A stretch of 64,000 nt of DNA, taken from contig CM050648.1 in NCBI GenBank assembly GCA_027574665.1, forward strand, positions 43,247,700 through 43,311,699, in the 5' to 3' direction. Below the pieces are notes generated by a model that saw only the letters and a program-made list of their open reading frames with translations, ran no database searches and was not told where the DNA came from. A program made the position numbers and the translations under genes. Below are positions 13,858 to 25,400 of this stretch, in pieces; position 1 is the stretch's first letter; each line of letters starts with the position of its first letter. The DNA is from Rhynochetos jubatus (taxonomy: Eukaryota; Chordata; Aves; Eurypygiformes; Rhynochetidae).

Positions 13858-16800
13858 CGCAGCTGTAGAGTTAATTTAATGTAGCAGGTAGCTGCTTATA
13901 ATAAAGTCACATATTGGGTTATCGCATCATACATAACTATATTTGTCTTTCAAGTCGTATGGTAAGATAGAATGGGTGTGTACCCTTGCTGTAGGGATTT
14001 CCTTACCCACCTCTTTTGAATCAGCTGGTGAATGGATAGGAAGCAGTGCCCCCACTGGCAGCTCTAATGACTGAATGGGATGGAGCCCTGTTGTGGGATG
14101 GAGCCCCTGCAGCAGATAGAGTTATCTGGTCACCTGTTTGAGCTCACTAGAAGGCTGTTTCTGTTCTCTTCTGTAACCTTTCTTCTAAATTTTCAGACTC
14201 TCATTTGGAAAGAAATCTTGGTTCATCCACAATTTTGACAATGATCAAACTTTGCAATTCCTGCATTTGCTTTGCTTTTCCTACTCTCATGATGCTTAGG
14301 ATTTCTTTCTTTATCTGCTTATTACTTAAAAATCCAGTCTTAAAGAAACTGGATTTAATTTTATTCATGGTCAAATGCCTTTAGTCAGTGTTTTGCAGAA
14401 TGGCCAGCCCTGCAGGACCCTATTTGGGCTACAGTATGCTCTCCTTGTACAAATAATAAAACTAATTTTAAAAGGGTTCTATTTCTGCCTTGCCAGATTT
14501 AATTTTGACAGGTAGTGATGAATGCCACCCACCTAGACACACCGCATAATAACGTCCTTGGAAACAGTTATATGTCACCGTATCAAGCAATATAATACAA
14601 GACCGGTTGGAAACAGATTACTTGGCAAACCAGACTATTGGTTTGATCCAGAATGGTAATTCTGAAATAGTGAATTTGTTCTGGAAATCCAGCATTTTAC
14701 AATGGATTAATTTTTTTCTTGAATACCTTTACCTGCATAATGTGACTCAATGGTAGCAGTTCTTCAAAATGCAAAAAAACATGGTTATACATATTGTATA
14801 ACCACCAAGTGCCATTTCATTTCTTACCTAGTCACAGAGGCATGAAAATTCAGATTTTACAAATATTGAATGAGAGTCCAGTAATCAATACAGCAAAAAA
14901 TCAAAAGCTGATCGCTAGCAATGTTACGTGCTCTAAATTATGTATATGAGGATTAATTTATCTGGGTAACATTTCTTGATGTCTTTTTGATTTTAGTGGA
15001 GTTTAAGTAAGAATCAGCAGAATGTTTCATCACACTAAAAAAATTTGTTGACAGGATTGAAGTTTGTTTTGATCTTTTTGAGAACTACAGTTTTGGAGAA
15101 GACTTGTAACATTTTGGTATTCTCTTTACCCCACATTACCTCTGTGAACGAACAAGTATATCAGATTGGTATCAAAGCCATAGAAGAAGGGCAAGACTAC
15201 CATATTCTTTAGAATCTTTTCCTTTTAATCCTGCAGTGTTGCTTAGGAGATAGGTTTTCACACTTAGTTGTTCAAAGTTCCAATTGCATTTTGCAGCACC
15301 AGAAATCAAAAATGTTGTATCACACTAGCTCTGGCTGATACTTGGGTAGTTTTAGCTCATCACAGACAACAAATGTCAGACTCTAAGGCCTATCAAACAT
15401 GAAGATAATAGCTTCTATGGGTACCTAATATAAAGTACATGGAAGTTTTATATAGTATGTTGCTGGTATATTGCTATGCCAACCAGAAATTAGCCTTGTT
15501 ATTTCTTTAGCTGAAGATCCATTTTATAACACAGATTCAGTGACTGAGGGATAAAAGCCCACATGAAATTTTACAGATTCAGTTTTAAGATGAATTTAAT
15601 AGAAAAATGAAATGTAGACCTTGGAAAATATATGTCTCTTCAGGGCCATGGAGGGGAGAGGCTCACGCCCTTCTCAGACTTTAAGGAGACCAGTGTCCCT
15701 AGGAAAACAAAACAGTGTCTGTCTCTTTTAGATTACAAGTTCTCTTGTGCAGATTTTAATCTTCTGGAGGTGGGTAAATATCTACCACAATGACCCCGAC
15801 TGGTTAGCATCTCAGTGCTACCATAGTATCAGCAGTAAATAACAGCAATCAACCAACAGTTCCACTATGGTAGCATTTTTCTATAGATTTGACTCAGCCT
15901 CAGTAGGCGAGGATGTAATGCAGAAGTATGACACCTCAGAGCTAGAGCTGAGGAGTGTTTAATATACACATTAGAAATATTCTGGACACATTTCCTTTGA
16001 AGAAAATAACTGTTTTACTTTAAGGGTGTGAGAGGTTTGGTTGAGAATCTCTTGCCTTACTAATCTGAACTGAGAACTTCAATTTGGGTGCAAAAAGAAC
16101 CTTTAATCTAGATTAATTAATGCTTAACTAACTTCTTAACTAATTCTATGATTTCAGCAGACTTTGTTCAACCATTCAAAAAAGTACTGATTTAAAAGTA
16201 TTAATTTCCAAAATTTTTAAATACGTATGGATTCATGCCATTTTACACATAATTTACAATAAAAATCCCAGTATTGCCTTGTTTCGCTGGCTGATTTGTA
16301 TTAGTTTGGGCATATCCTATAACATAGTGTCCAAAGTAGCTCTCAGGAGCATTTTTTAAGTCTTTAACTCCGGTTCAGGAAAGGAGTGATAGCTTGTCAG
16401 TGAAGAACCAGTGCCGTCTAGGGGCTGAAAGCCGAAAGGAGGGGAAGCGTCCAAAACGTTGAGTACAGTCTGGGAATAATAGGAACCAGGGACAGGAAAA
16501 AGGAAAATAACGGGAAAAAATCCAGCTAATGAAAATAGTGGGAAGCACAGGACAGAGACACCCAAATCCTTGCCCAGAGACTGCTTAGGCTCCACAGGGC
16601 TGCCCTGGCTTGGGGAATGGCAGGGAGAAAAGGTGATCTCTGCCTGCTGACATTGCCTTTGGTTTGTATCAGTGACATCTGCTCAATGTTCCCCCAAACT
16701 AGGCCCTCCATGGGGCTGATTGACTGGTAGTGGGAAGGTGCAGGAGGATACAGGTACGCAGGTGCAGCTCTTGGTATTTAAGACTATTATACATTTGAAG

Positions 16801-18155
16801 AAGATGCTTACAAAGAAACAGAAAAACACCAAACAGCTTTGGGATCACAACTTTAGAAAATTCACACCTAAATTCTCAGGGGTGTGCGTGTATATATATA
16901 TATGTATATATATATTTTATTCCTTTCCTAATGCTATTTTATTCTCCTACTTCTGTTTATCATATTTTTGAGTAAAACTTAAAGAAAAGACACCTTACAT
17001 ACAAAATGCATGCTCCTGTGTTGGGAATGACAGCAGAAGGTCATTTCCACTTAGTACATTTGCTGAATAAGTTGTCTTTGAACCCCCTCTGGTGGTATAA
17101 AGGTTTTTGAACTAGAAGAAAAGTTTCAGAAGCTGTCGTGGAGCATCAAATTATGTAGTTTTAGCAATGAGTCAATAATTTGTGGTTTTTTCTTCATACT
17201 TCCTAACAATGACTATGGAAGAAGTTGGGGAAAATGGCAATTTTAATAGTCAGTTTAATTGCTTTCATTTTTACATTGCCGAATAAGAAGTTGGTGGGTT
17301 TCTCTTGCTCAAGACACATAGACTTGCCTTCAGTTGCAATCATGCTTTACGCAGGCAAAACAGCACAATTATAGAACTTTATTGTCTGCAAAGGAACTAC
17401 TTTGAAACAGAATGTCAGACAAGTTGAGATGACTGGGGACTCCTCTAACAAGAGTGCGCTGCTGTGAGAGATCCTTACTCATACTGGTGAGCAATTAAAC
17501 TTCTGACAGGGTTAATTAAGGAATCATTTCCTTGGCATGACTGGGCTGCTTATGTAAGCAGCTGCTTACCAGGATGAGCAAAAGAACAACAATCATCTGC
17601 TGCTTTTTTGATGAAAACTTGTCTACGTGGCACATGCAAACACACAGGGGGTTTGCCAACTGCATGTGTGCTATGTATGTTAGACAACAACGTCAATATT
17701 AGACCAAATGTTGGGCTGTTAAATTCAAGTCTGTAAACTTCTGCTTCATGTGCTGTCTGCACTGGGCGAATATCAGATCATTTTTGCTCTTTCATTAATT
17801 AGCAATGAATTAAACTATGTTTCATTTCCAAAAGATTGTCTGTATTCCACTGAATTATGTAGTTGAAATTGCGGAGGGCCCATAGGAATGGTCTCTGGAA
17901 AAGGCATTTTTTCTGTATTTTTAGGCTCTGGAAATTTCAGAATTTCTGTACTAATTGAGGAAAACTCTGCTCAAATATAACTAGGCAAAACTCAGTGCAT
18001 ATCCCATAGAGTGGAACATGCCTTGCCTGAGCTGATTGAGAAACTTGCCTAAATCCTCTGGTGTCATAGCAGTCTCCTGAGGGAGTCCAAGAGAGCACAG
18101 GGGTCAGTGGTGGTCAACAGCAGCTACAGGTTTGGGGTAGCTGGCTCAGGAACGG
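13858..18155. other. Host DNA between two inverted LTRs, no gene recognised
   Basis: It contains no gag, pol or env-like frame, so it is not the inside of a provirus. A TA-rich microsatellite lies at about 16891-16915. A short repeat of GGGATGGAGCCC occurs twice near 14078-14107. Otherwise the sequence is unremarkable. Confidence 0.75.
16889..16917. repeat. (TA)n microsatellite with a TATG interruption
   Basis: Alternating T and A interrupted once by TATG. Such arrays are often length-variable. Confidence 0.9.
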
Positions 18156-18760
18156 TGTGCTGGTTTTGGCTGGTGCAGAGTTAATTTTCTTCACCTTAGC
18201 AGGTATGGGTCTATGTTTTGGATTTGTGCTGAAAACGATGTTGATAACACAGAGATGTTATTACTGCTGAGCAGTGCTTACACAGAGACAAGGCCTTTTC
18301 AGCTCCTCATACCACCCCACCAGTGAGTAGACTGGCGGTGTGCACAATAAGCTGGAAGCTGGGAGAGGGCACAGCTGGGACAGCTGACCCCAACTGACCA
18401 AAGAGATATTCCAGACCATATGATGTCATGCTCAACATATGAAGCTGAGGGAAGAAGGAGGAAGGGGGTAATTGTTTGGAGTGATGGTGTTTGTCTTCCC
18501 AAGTAACCATTACATGTGATGGAGCCCTGCTCTACTGGAGATGGCTGAACACCTGCCTGCCAATGGGAAGTGGTGAATGAATTCCTTGTTTTCCTTTGCT
18601 TGTGTGCGTGGCTTTTGCTTTCCCTATTAAACTGTCTGTATCTCAACCTACAAATTTTCTCACTTTTACTCTTCTGATTCTCTCCCCATCCCAGCAGGTG
18701 GTGGGGCATGAGCAAGTGGTTGTATGGTGCTTAGTTGCTGACTGGGGTTAAACCATGACA
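18156..18760 (-). mobile_element. Solo LTR, same family as 13259-13857, minus orientation
   Basis: On the minus strand it begins TGTCATGGTTTAACCCCAG and ends ACCAGCACA. Long stretches differ from the 13259 copy by only scattered single bases (from direct comparison). The flanks AACGG (18151-18155) and AATGC (18761-18765) agree at three of five positions, possibly a decayed target duplication. Frames starting at 18715 and 18510 on the minus strand are LTR sequence. Confidence 0.88.
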
Positions 18761-18833
18761 AATGCCCAGACAATTGTGCTGGGAGAGTGTGCAGAGTGAT
18801 TTTTAAAACAATTTATAGAGAAGTCATAGGCTT

Positions 18834-18886
18834 GAATATCTAGTTTTCAGTGACCATACTAGGGAATATCTAGTTTTCAGTGACCA
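18834..18886 (+). repeat. Tandem duplication of a 23-base unit (period 30)
   Basis: GAATATCTAGTTTTCAGTGA plus CCA occurs at 18834-18856 and identically at 18864-18886, separated by TACTAGG. It lies close to the end of the neighbouring LTR. Confidence 0.9.
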
Positions 18887-20745
18887 GAGCTCCTAGAGTG
18901 TGCCTCAGCCACCAAGAGACATTTACACTCCGGGTTTCTAGCTGAAGGGGTGCTTGACAGTCATGTACGCACAGTGTTACTCTCTGGGTCTCTATAGCAT
19001 GCTATATATAGACGATAGGGAGATGTTCATGAAAATCAATGCACATGTGTCAGAAGCCAAGGTATTGAGGAGATTTGTTGCTGACAGCCTACAACAAGCT
19101 GGAGGCATGGCTCTGTTTAATCACACTGTTTTGGCAGGCGGGAGTCTGAATACCCACTTATACAGGAAAGATGACACTGTTCTCTCCTGCCTTGACTTAT
19201 GAGGCCTTATTGCAGTCCTGCCAGCTCTAGGTAGACTATACAGTATCAAGCCTATGGGTCTCAAGACTGTATCAAGGTATATACCTTGCAGATGAAAGGC
19301 AAGCGTGTGCTGCTGACTAAACCATCTGGATGCAAATTGACCTGTTGCATCTCACCTGACACCTGTGGGGATGGATGATGGTGATTCACAGGGCCCTAGA
19401 CACTCAGGGCTCCCTATACCTATCCATGATGCCACATCTGGATAAAAAGGATGCAAAACAGCTTATGGATGCCATATGTTTTCACATATTGATCAAACGT
19501 GAAATCATTTGTATGGCACATATCTTGCTTTCTTCACTATATTTTGCTGGGTGTGCTGCTGTATTAATTTTATGACTACTTTGTAATTTTCATAGTTTAA
19601 AGTGGGTTACTTTTTTCCTGCTGGTCAACTTTAGATGTTGCACCTGATTAGTGTGATGGCCTATACTGATTAGCTTCTTTTCTCAAATTCTGTATGTAGG
19701 CTGCCTGTTACCAGTGTAAGTGATAATACTTTGAGTGTCTCCACTTTACAGGCCCCTGACCATTAAAGGAGTTCCTGGGCTCTGTGCTTACGGCTGTTAC
19801 TGGAGATGCCTGTTTACTAATCTTTGTGTTTCTGCTGCGTCAGAAGCTCAGCCCCCCCAGGTCCCAGAACTTTGGCCGTCCCTGCTCTCGACAGAGCAAG
19901 GCACCTTATATCATTCAGGCGTATCCTCCTGGTACTCTAACTAACCACAGTCCTGAGAATACAGCCCTGCCTCCTTCCTCCATATTACTCCCTCCAAAAA
20001 AATCACACACACATAAAATGTTGCGTGCTTTTAGGCAGTGGCCAACCATTTAAAATACTGGCTTTAATCCCAGTCAGGGTGATATAAGTAGAGAGTGATG
20101 AGGTTCAAGTAGCCAGAAGTTACCTCTGTGGGACTGGCTTGGATACTCTGCACGGATACTTGCAGCTGTGCCCCAACTGCATGGCACAGACAACCCGAGC
20201 AGTGTGATCTCCTCTGCAGCACCTGGAGGCAAACCAAACCTGTGAGCTGCAGATGTGGTTGCCTGTACACCCTGGGGTGGAGAAAAAGGCTTGTGCAGCT
20301 GTGTGCACAAGGGGTCCTTTACAGGGGTCAGGATGTCTCAGTGTGGAGAAGGTTGTGTATTTCATTCCTGGTCTGCCTGGCCTGCCAGAGAGCTTACAAA
20401 GCAGTTGCTGTCAGGTAAAGTAGTAGGCTGTTGCAGGCCTGCTGTTGCCTGCCTTGTTACTTGCTGCCTAGTCTTCTTTGCAGAAGTATAAGCTATATTT
20501 TCTTCTTGAGAAGCTTGTATCCACACTGAGGGTGTCACTACCCATCTGGATTTTCAGGTCATCCTTGGATTTGCTTCCATCTGGAAATGCAGGTACAGTG
20601 GAGAGTAAAAGTTACTAACCAAATGGGATCACTTACTTTGCTTTTGCTTATGAAAAGGATTAACTGTGCATCCAAAGCAATTGCCATCAGGCAGGGTAGC
20701 GATGGACTGACAGCAATGTCTCTCACTCTGTGTTGGGTTTCTGTG
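18887..20745. other. Intergenic DNA, no gene recognised
   Basis: It includes a moderately GC-rich stretch at about 19740-20420 with overlapping short open frames on both strands. One (19784-20053, plus) starts with a hydrophobic run, but there is no family that I recognise and no convincing splice structure. Confidence 0.6.
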
Positions 20746-21420
20746 GTGGGAGTACAGGTGGATGAAAAGCTGGACATGAGCCGGCAGTGTGCGCTGGCAG
20801 CCCAGAAAGCCAACCGTATTCTGGGCTGTATCCGGAGAAGTGTGGGCAGCAGGTCGAGGGAGGGGATTCTGGCCCTCTACTCTGCTCTTGTGAGACCCCA
20901 CCTGCAGTACTGTGTCCAGCTCTGGGGCCCCCAACATCAGAAGGATATCAACTGGTTGGAGCGAGTCCAGAGGAGGCCACGAAGATGCTCCGAGGGCTGG
21001 AGCACCTCTGCGATGGGGACAGGCTGAGAGAGTTGGGCTTGTTCAGCCTGGAGAAGAGAAGGCTCTGGGGAGACCTTAGTGCACCTTCCCGTACCTGAAG
21101 GGGCCAACAAGGAAGCTGGTGGGGAGGGCCTTTCTACAAGGGCCTGTAGTGACAGGACAAGGGGTAACGGGTTTAAATTGAAAGCAGGGAGATTTAGACT
21201 GGACACCATGAATAAGTTCTTCACGGAGAGGGTAGTGAGGCACTGGCACAGGTTACCCAGAGAAGCTGTGGATGCCCCATCCCTGGAAGTGTTCGAGGCC
21301 AGGCTGGATGAGGTTTTGAGCAGCCTGACCTAGGGGAGGGTGTCCCTGCCCATGGCAGGGGGGTTGGAACTAGATGGTCTTTAAGGTCCCTGCCAACCCA
21401 AACCATTCCATGATTCTTTA
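20746..21420 (+). repeat. CR1 LINE, 5'-truncated copy with end of ORF2
   Basis: This is the longest CR1 copy in the window. The 5' part encodes, with frame breaks, the C-terminal end of the CR1 reverse-transcriptase polyprotein (motifs [16 protein letters not shown] and LERVQRR). It then runs through the 3' UTR signature (GAAGCTGTGGATGCC, GTCCCTGCCCATGGCAGG, GTTGGAACTAGATGG) and ends at about 21420 with ATTCCATGATTCT. It is immobile as it stands because of 5' truncation and broken frames. Confidence 0.95.
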
Positions 21421-23211
21421 GTCTTCAGGGAAGGATCAGCAAGCAACGAGAGAACAGTGATCTTGAAAATATATTTTCTGAGAGTAAACCTGTTTACTTT
21501 TAAAATTTAAAATTTACACAAGTAATGCTGTTGTGGTCATGATGGCTTAAGGGTATAAGAGAGGTGGTGTATATATACAGACTAGCAGCCAGAAGACAGA
21601 ATTTGAGTACAGAATAACATGTCAGAAAGTACATCCAGCAGGAACATGATGAGACACACAGATCTTTCTCCACGGCAAGTGTTTGACCACAGAGAAGCAA
21701 CATGACAATTTACAAGCCCAGCTGAAACAGCAGGCACCTGGTGGGAAAAGTTAATTACCTTTTGTTTCAGTCAGAAAGGTGATGTGAGTGACACCACTTC
21801 CTGCAGTATGCTTTTGTACGTGGTGTGGAAATGGGTACTCAGCACTTTTTGGCCTTGCTCTTTCAAAGGCCAGCTTCTATGTCTGGTGGAAGTCAACCAT
21901 ACACCCTCCAATGAAGCAGAATTAGACATTGTTGTTCCCCAAAGGAAGCTTTTCACTTCCATGACAGCTAGACTGGGTATTGAAATTATCACTGACTGTC
22001 TCAGAGAACATAAGGAGAAATTAGTTAATCAATCATCAACCCAGTTATAAGGCATTATGATGAACTAGGGGTTTATAATTGCTAAAATCTGCAAGTAATT
22101 TTTTTATTTGGTGTTTCTTCAGAGGGATTAAGTCAAAGAAACTTTCCACATGCCTATGGCAGAACTTCAGACTGCAGCAGTGGGAATGCACCTGGTGCAG
22201 GGACTCTCAGGAGGCACCTGCAAACCTGAGCATATGCCACATGAATCCTTATGCCCCTCCTGAAACCCATTATCCCTTCCTGTGTAGATGGAAATGCAAT
22301 GGAGGGGGAAATATGTAACAAAATTTGTGTTACACTGATTTAGCATCTACAGCAGGGAAGAACAGGGAAGACCACGAAGATGAGAAATTTTAAGTGACTT
22401 CAAGTATTTTCCCAGTCTTCCACACTTTTCCCATTTTCCTTAGAGGACTAAAAGAGGAGAGAAGAGATTAAAAAACTCCTCATGCAATGTTTGGACATGT
22501 GAATTCTAGTGAAACTTTCATTGACCCTCTCCCCCATCCTCCAGATAAAATTAAGCTACTCTTTATTGGTTTGTATTTACTTCCTTTGTCCTCCTTAAGA
22601 TAAATATTAATAAACCTCACCAGCAAGCAGAGCACAAGCATGTGAGAGACTGTTAAAGTAACCTAACCACTGCATATGTTACTTATGATTTGTAGGGAAG
22701 AAGTCAGAGGATTCCCCACATTTCAGCAAGTCCTTTTCAAACTCTTAAGAGCTAAATTGTTCTGATACCTTCCAATTCTGTTTTCTAGGACCAAAAAATA
22801 TAAAATACTGGTATAGGCAAGAAGATCGCCCATAAATATGACAAATAAAAAACTAAACACCACTTCTGATGCAAACAAAAGCTGCAAATTTTGCAAACTA
22901 CAGCTACCAAGTACACTCAAGGTATTTTCCACAGCAAGTGGCTCCAAACCCATCTATATATTTTATTCAGTAATGAGGGCTTGCTCTTTTTACCTTAAAG
23001 CCATACTGAGGTCTCTCTCTCTATCAGAGATTTTGACCACCTTATCTCAGAGCCCTGTAAAATGAAATTGCCTCAATATCTTGGTTTACGCCTTATCCTT
23101 TGGAGCCGTAACTTTTTCAATATTGCAAAGTTTGCAAGACCTTGGGTAAGCAGGCCCTGAGGATATGAAAGAGGCTGAGGGACCATTAAGCAAGACACTC
23201 AGAAACACATC
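21421..23211. other. Intergenic DNA downstream of NPBWR1, no gene recognised
   Basis: AT-rich sequence without a repeat family or exon that I can support. Short open frames such as 21784-22050 (plus) have no visible domain. Confidence 0.7.
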
Positions 23212-23217
23212 TTTATT
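23212..23217 (-). terminator. Polyadenylation signal AATAAA for NPBWR1
   Basis: On the minus strand AATAAA is followed by GATGTGTTTCTGAGTGT, a GT-rich element expected downstream of a cleavage site. It lies about 345 bases past the receptor stop, which would give a short 3' UTR. No stronger signal lies between the stop and this point. Confidence 0.55.
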
Positions 23218-23562
23218 GGGCATAATGAAACACCGGTAATAGAGACAGTCACGTGGCTTGAGTTCACAAAACGCTATCTTTATAAAGGGAAAAGGGACAT
23301 GCTGGCAGGTCTGTGAGCTACAAACCTAGGAGAGAAAGCACATTAGACAGAAGGGATTAAAAAAAGTTTAAATGAGGGCAAAGGATGGATAGAAGTGCTG
23401 AGGAAATGAGTGTGGGAAAGTCGAGAAAGCTCCACCTGTTCCCCGTTTGTGTCTTGTCTCTCTGTCACAAGGAGGCTGGAGAGAAAGCACTCTCTGGGCT
23501 GGAGTCACCCAGGAAGAACAGATGGCAGTGAGAAGGACACAGGAGGGGACGGAGGGTTGGCT

Positions 23563-24557
23563 CTATGAGGTGTTTCTGCAATTTATCAGTTTGCGAAAGC
23601 TCCTCCGGAAACTGTCATCCAGAAAGGCATACAGGAAAGGGTTGAAGCAGCTGTTGGCATAGCTCAAGCTAGTGATGAAGTAGGAAATCCCAATGATCAG
23701 TGGAGTTTGTGGGACATCTGTGGTGAGGGCCACCACTGTGCTAAGGTGATAGGGCATCCAGCAGAACAGGCACACAGCCAAGATGATGACAACCATCAGC
23801 GTAACTTTTTTTTGGCTTTATCCAGGGCCTTTGCATTGCTGTGGAGTTGCACACGTCTCAATCTGCAGAGCATGGTGGTGTAGAGGATGCAGATGGTGGA
23901 CACTGGGATGGCAAAGCCTAAAATAAGGGTGTAGATCCGGCTGCCTTTCCACCACATGCTCTCAGGGTGGGGGAACACAAGGACGCACTGGGAGTGTCCC
24001 TGCTCCTTGTGTATCTTAGCAAAGACAGTGAAGGGCAGGATGATGACTGTGACGAAGGACCAGACGCAGAGGCTCACAATCTTGGCTGCTCGGTAGGTGC
24101 GGTAGGAGACCTTTCTGGACTTGGTAGTGGCCACCACAACCAGGTAGCGGTCAATGCTCATGACAGTGAGGAAGTAGAGGCTGGAGAATGTGTTGTACTG
24201 GTCTATGGAGATGATGAGCTTGCACATGACTTCTCCAAAGGGCCACTGCAGGAGAAGGTAGTCAGCAATGTTGATGGGTAGCACCAAGGTAAAGAGCTCA
24301 TCAGCAATGGCCAGGTTGAGGATGAAGATGTTGGTGACTGTTTTCATTTTTGGGGCTTTGAGGATTACATAGATGACAGCAGTGTTGCCAGTCAGCCCCA
24401 CGGCACAGATGATGGAGTAGACGACAGGCACTGTGATGTAGAAGCTAGGGCTCAGTTGGGGAGTGGACATGTTTAGCCCCCCATCCTCTTCCCTGGCACA
24501 GTCCACAGGCCCATCCACACATGAAGAATTGGTCTCAGGGAGGAAGGAGTTCTCCAT
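23563..24557 (-). CDS. NPBWR1: Neuropeptide B/W receptor 1 (GPR7), complete except for a one-base frameshift
   Basis: This is a class A G-protein-coupled receptor of the plasma membrane. In mammals the family binds neuropeptides B and W and couples to Gi. Counting from the Met at 24557, TM1 has N58, TM2 has D86 (LAIAD), C112 and C191 are the conserved disulfide pair, TM3 ends in DRY (136-138), TM4 has W166 and TM5 has P218. TM6 carries CWMP (W267, P269) and TM7 carries NPFLY (306-310), followed by a short tail with C327. N10 and N29 lie in glycosylation sequons. The stretches EQG..QCVLVFP and the end CRNTS fit NPBWR1 better than NPBWR2. The reconstructed length of 331 residues is close to the human 328. 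An upstream in-frame Met at 24647 exists, but its 30 extra residues do not look like a receptor N-terminus, so I prefer 24557. The frame breaks at the A8 run 23806-23813: residues 1-251 are in one frame and TM6 to the stop in another. Both halves are otherwise intact, so a sequencing indel or a very recent lesion is likely. Confidence 0.95.
23806..23813 (-). other. NPBWR1: Homopolymer A8 with -1 frameshift inside NPBWR1
   Basis: On the minus strand eight A residues follow the alanine codon at 23816-23814. Read literally the frame gives two more codons after the lysines and then TGA at 23798-23796. One extra base here would join residue 251 to V-T-L-M at the start of TM6, as in the family pattern AKK(R/K)VT. 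The literal product would end in the third intracellular loop and lack TM6 and TM7. Confidence 0.9.
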
Positions 24558-24584
24558 GACCACAGCAGGGGGTAGCCAGTCCCA

Positions 24585-25250
24585 CTGGTGATGGGAATGA
24601 CTTGGAAGTAGGGGAAAAAGCCTGTCTCCTCCAGCGTATCCAGTCACTGAGGTCTCATCTAATGCTGCCGGACGCCACCCTGCAAGCGGACATCACTGAG
24701 GTCTCAGCCAGTGGTGGAGGGTCCCACCATCCTGTCCACAGTGGGAATGGTCCCCCACTGGCTGCCTCTGCCCCATGACTCCGTGCAGGGTCAGTGCTCA
24801 GCCTCGGGCTCTCCCTAAATGTCCACCCCAAGGTGACAGAGCTCACCCGGGAACCCAGCGGTCCGGCCCCGGCCGCCGTCCCCCGCCCAGAAGCACCGCG
24901 GAGGGGCGGCGGGGGCCGACTGCCGGGACCGGCCCGCGGGACTCCTGCCCTCGGGATGCTCCCCGGAGAGCAAAACACCCCTCTCTTCCCGACGGGGCCG
25001 AGCGTTTTGGAAGGGAAGGAAGGTTGCACTGACCTTCGCCAGCCTGGCAGCGGTGCTGGGGCTCCTGGTGGGGGATGCGGATCCCGTGTCCGTGCGGGCG
25101 GAGGATGCCGCTGCAGCTTCTTTGCTTGATCCGGAGGGTTAAACACGCTCCCGTCTCGATCTAGGTAGCAACAGAGAGGTAACACGAACGGCAGACGCGA
25201 TGGTTTAAAAGTCGGGAGCTGGACCACTGGAAAGAGATTTGTGCACTTAC
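24585..25250 (-). other. Candidate 5' UTR intron of NPBWR1
   Basis: The minus strand reads TTCAG|GTAAGT with the cut between 25251 and 25250, a near-perfect donor. A pyrimidine-rich tract ending in CATCACCAG ends at 24585, giving an exon that starts at 24584, 27 bases before the receptor ATG. Joining them would remove about 666 bases, including most of the GC-rich block, and would also remove the upstream in-frame Met at 24647. This is inferred from splice consensus only; transcript data would settle it. Confidence 0.4.
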
Positions 25251-25400
25251 CTGAAGTCACATCTCCCTACGGAGACGAGGTTTTGGCAGTGCAGCCAAGG
25301 GGAAAGAAATCCCAGCTCTCAGGTGGCGTCTGCTTGTCGCGCAGGGTCTGAGAGCTCAGCATCCACCGCTCCCGGGCAGTGCCTAGCTGTCAGGTGATGC
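24830..25400 (-). promoter_or_regulatory. CpG-rich segment upstream of NPBWR1, candidate promoter/5' UTR
   Basis: This is the most CpG-dense non-repeat block of the window, especially 24840-25010, with several GC-box-like strings such as GGGGCGG. It lies directly 5' of the receptor start. No TATA box is evident. CpG islands commonly mark avian and mammalian promoters (known); that this one drives NPBWR1 is inference from position. The long open frames on both strands here (for example minus 25260-24655) are explained by high GC and do not resemble a protein. Confidence 0.6.

Noticed and set aside
13259..18760. A single provirus with two LTRs
   Set aside because: The two LTRs face opposite ways and the 4.3 kb between them has no retroviral frames.
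19740..20420. Possible multi-exon gene in a GC-richer stretch with acceptor-like and donor-like strings
   Set aside because: Open frames are short, overlap on both strands and match nothing that I recognise; no coherent exon chain could be built.
23967..24281. 104-codon plus-strand open frame
   Set aside because: It is an antisense shadow of the NPBWR1 coding sequence.
24655..25260. 201-codon minus-strand open frame upstream of NPBWR1
   Set aside because: It lies in the CpG-rich segment, is proline- and arginine-rich with no domain, is in a different frame from the receptor and spans the likely 5' intron.
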